A DNA stretch of 22,194 nt, taken from positions 1 through 22,194 of the forward strand of contig NZ_JAHACR010000036.1 in NCBI RefSeq assembly GCF_018375725.1, given 5' to 3'. The DNA is from Burkholderia sp. (lineage in GTDB: Bacteria; Pseudomonadota; Gammaproteobacteria; Burkholderiales; Burkholderiaceae). Position numbers and translations under genes: made by a program. A model generated the notes under the pieces. It had not been told where the DNA came from. It saw only the letters and a program-made list of their open reading frames with translations, and searched no databases. Below are positions 21,018 through 22,194 of this stretch, piece by piece. Each line of letters begins with the position of its first letter. Positions within the stretch are counted from its first letter, which is position 1.

Positions 21018-22194
21018 TTACGCTTCTTCCGGTGAGACTTGCAGCTTCTGCGCGAGCCGGTTTTCGAGGTAGTGGATGCTGGTGCCGCCTTCGACGAACT
21101 TCGAATCGATCATCAGTTCCCGGTGCAGCGGGATGTTGGTCTGGATGCCCTCGACCACCATCTCCGACAGCGCGATGCGCATCCGGCTGATCGCCTGCTC
21201 GCGCGTCGCGCCGTAGGTGATCAGCTTGCCGATCATCGAATCATAGTTCGGCGGCACGAAATAGCCATTGTAGGCGTGCGAATCGACGCGCACGCCCGGG
21301 CCGCCCGGCGTATGCCACGAGGTGATCCGGCCCGGCGACGGCGTGAACTTGAACGGATCTTCCGCGTTGATCCGGCATTCGATCGCATGTCCGCGGAACT
21401 GGATGTCGCGCTGGCGCAGCGTGAGCTTTTCGCCGGCCGCGATACGGATCTGTTCCTGGACGATGTCGACGCCCGTGATCATTTCCGACACCGGGTGCTC
21501 GACCTGCACGCGGGTGTTCATCTCGATGAAGTAGAACTCGTTGTTCTCGTACAGGAATTCGAACGTGCCCGCACCGAGGTAACCCATCTTCTTGCATGCG
21601 TCGGCGCAGCGGTCGCCGATCCGCTCGATCAGGCGGCGCGGAATGCCCGGCGCCGGCGCTTCCTCGATCACCTTCTGGTGGCGGCGCTGCATCGAGCAGT
21701 CGCGTTCGCCGAGCCAGATCGCGTTCTTGTGCGCGTCGGCCAGCACCTGGATCTCGATGTGGCGCGGGTTCTCGAGGAACTTCTCCATGTAGACCTGCGG
21801 ATTGCCGAACGCACGGCCGGCTTCCTCGCGGGTCATGTTGACCGCGTTGACGAGCGCCGCCTCGGTGTGCACGACACGCATGCCGCGACCGCCGCCGCCG
21901 CCCGCCGCCTTGATGATGACCGGATAGCCGATCGAGCGGGCAATCTTCACGATCTCCTTCGGATCGTCCGGCAATGCGCCGTCCGAACCCGGCACGCACG
22001 GCACGCCGGTCTTGATCATCGTCTGCTTCGCGGTGACCTTGTCGCCCATCAGGCGGATCGTTTCCGGACGCGGGCCGATGAACGTGAAGCCGGACTGCTC
22101 GACGCGCTCGGCGAAGTCGGCGTTTTCCGACAGGAAGCCGTAGCCGGGGTGGATCGCCTCGGCGTCGGTGACTTCCGCCGCGCTGATCAGCGCC
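21018..22194 (-). CDS. accC: Biotin carboxylase subunit of acetyl-CoA carboxylase (5' end outside window)
   Basis: AccC carboxylates biotin on AccB with ATP and bicarbonate, the first half-reaction of acetyl-CoA carboxylase in fatty acid synthesis. The frame runs to the right edge; about 391 residues are visible of the usual 450 or so, and the N-terminal part is cut off. Visible motifs are AIHPGYGFLSENADFA near the edge, the glycine-rich ATP loop KAAGGGGGRGM, YMEKFLENPRHIEIQ, the ATP-grasp core FIEMNTRVQVEHPVSE, and RINAEDP. The C-terminus ends in SPEEA at TAA (21018-21020). The methionine at 22049 is internal and not the start. accB is expected upstream, outside the window, and prmA follows after 2 bases. 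Confidence 0.96.
   Translation of the reverse strand, partial: ALISAAEVTDAEAIHPGYGFLSENADFAERVEQSGFTFIGPRPETIRLMGDKVTAKQTMIKTGVPCVPGSDGALPDDPKEIVKIARSIGYPVIIKAAGGGGGRGMRVVHTEAALVNAVNMTREEAGRAFGNPQVYMEKFLENPRHIEIQVLADAHKNAIWLGERDCSMQRRHQKVIEEAPAPGIPRRLIERIGDRCADACKKMGYLGAGTFEFLYENNEFYFIEMNTRVQVEHPVSEMITGVDIVQEQIRIAAGEKLTLRQRDIQFRGHAIECRINAEDPFKFTPSPGRITSWHTPGGPGVRVDSHAYNGYFVPPNYDSMIGKLITYGATREQAISRMRIALSEMVVEGIQTNIPLHRELMIDSKFVEGGTSIHYLENRLAQKLQVSPEEA

Noticed and set aside
18985..21072. A 695-codon plus-strand frame opposite prmA and the DUF3426 gene
   Set aside because: It is antisense to two well-supported genes and is Arg/Gly/Val-rich without motifs.

Overview
The window looks like a core chromosomal segment of a high-GC betaproteobacterium, most likely a Burkholderia of the cepacia complex. 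The support is very high third-position GC, gene families and order typical of Burkholderiaceae (obgE-proB-CNP1 lipoprotein-rppH-proS; accC-prmA-DUF3426-tpx), and a Lys/Ala histone H1-like protein. Species assignment is inference. No mobile elements, CRISPR arrays, rRNA or tRNA genes were seen. Every large gene appears intact; obgE (left edge) and accC (right edge) are cut by the window.

Layout. Positions 1-2260 (+): the end of obgE (ribosome-assembly GTPase) and proB (proline synthesis), closed by a perfect terminator. Positions 2289-3554 (-): rppH (mRNA 5'-end pyrophosphohydrolase) followed by a CNP1-like lipoprotein gene. Positions 3774-6137 (+): proS, divergent from rppH, then a MarC-type membrane protein. 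Positions 6223-8234 (-): a hypoxanthine phosphoribosyltransferase and ffh (signal recognition particle). Positions 8322-10127 (+): a tight trio of a YpjD/CcsA-like membrane protein, a PP0621-like zinc-ribbon protein and ampD. Positions 10226-15140 (+): the aerobic ribonucleotide reductase genes nrdA and nrdB, behind a promoter that overlaps one of two NrdR boxes spaced 31 bp apart. Positions 15581-16426 (+): the H1-like nucleoid protein. Positions 16631-22194 (-): read in transcription order, accC, prmA, a DUF3426 zinc-ribbon protein, tpx, a PfkB-family kinase and a glycine-zipper lipoprotein.

Most coding content is housekeeping: translation (proS, ffh, obgE, prmA), nucleotide supply (nrdAB, hpt, PfkB kinase), lipid synthesis (accC), peptidoglycan recycling (ampD) and peroxide defence (tpx). 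The material worth a second look is non-coding. The 440-base gap between nrdB and the H1-like gene holds a nearly unbroken run of strong stem-loops ending in a terminator-like stem plus TTTT, and is a good candidate for an undescribed structured RNA. The nrdA leader of about 320 nt, the 363-base nrdA-nrdB spacer with a possible 57-residue ORF, and two places where a hairpin and T-run directly precede a ribosome binding site are secondary candidates.
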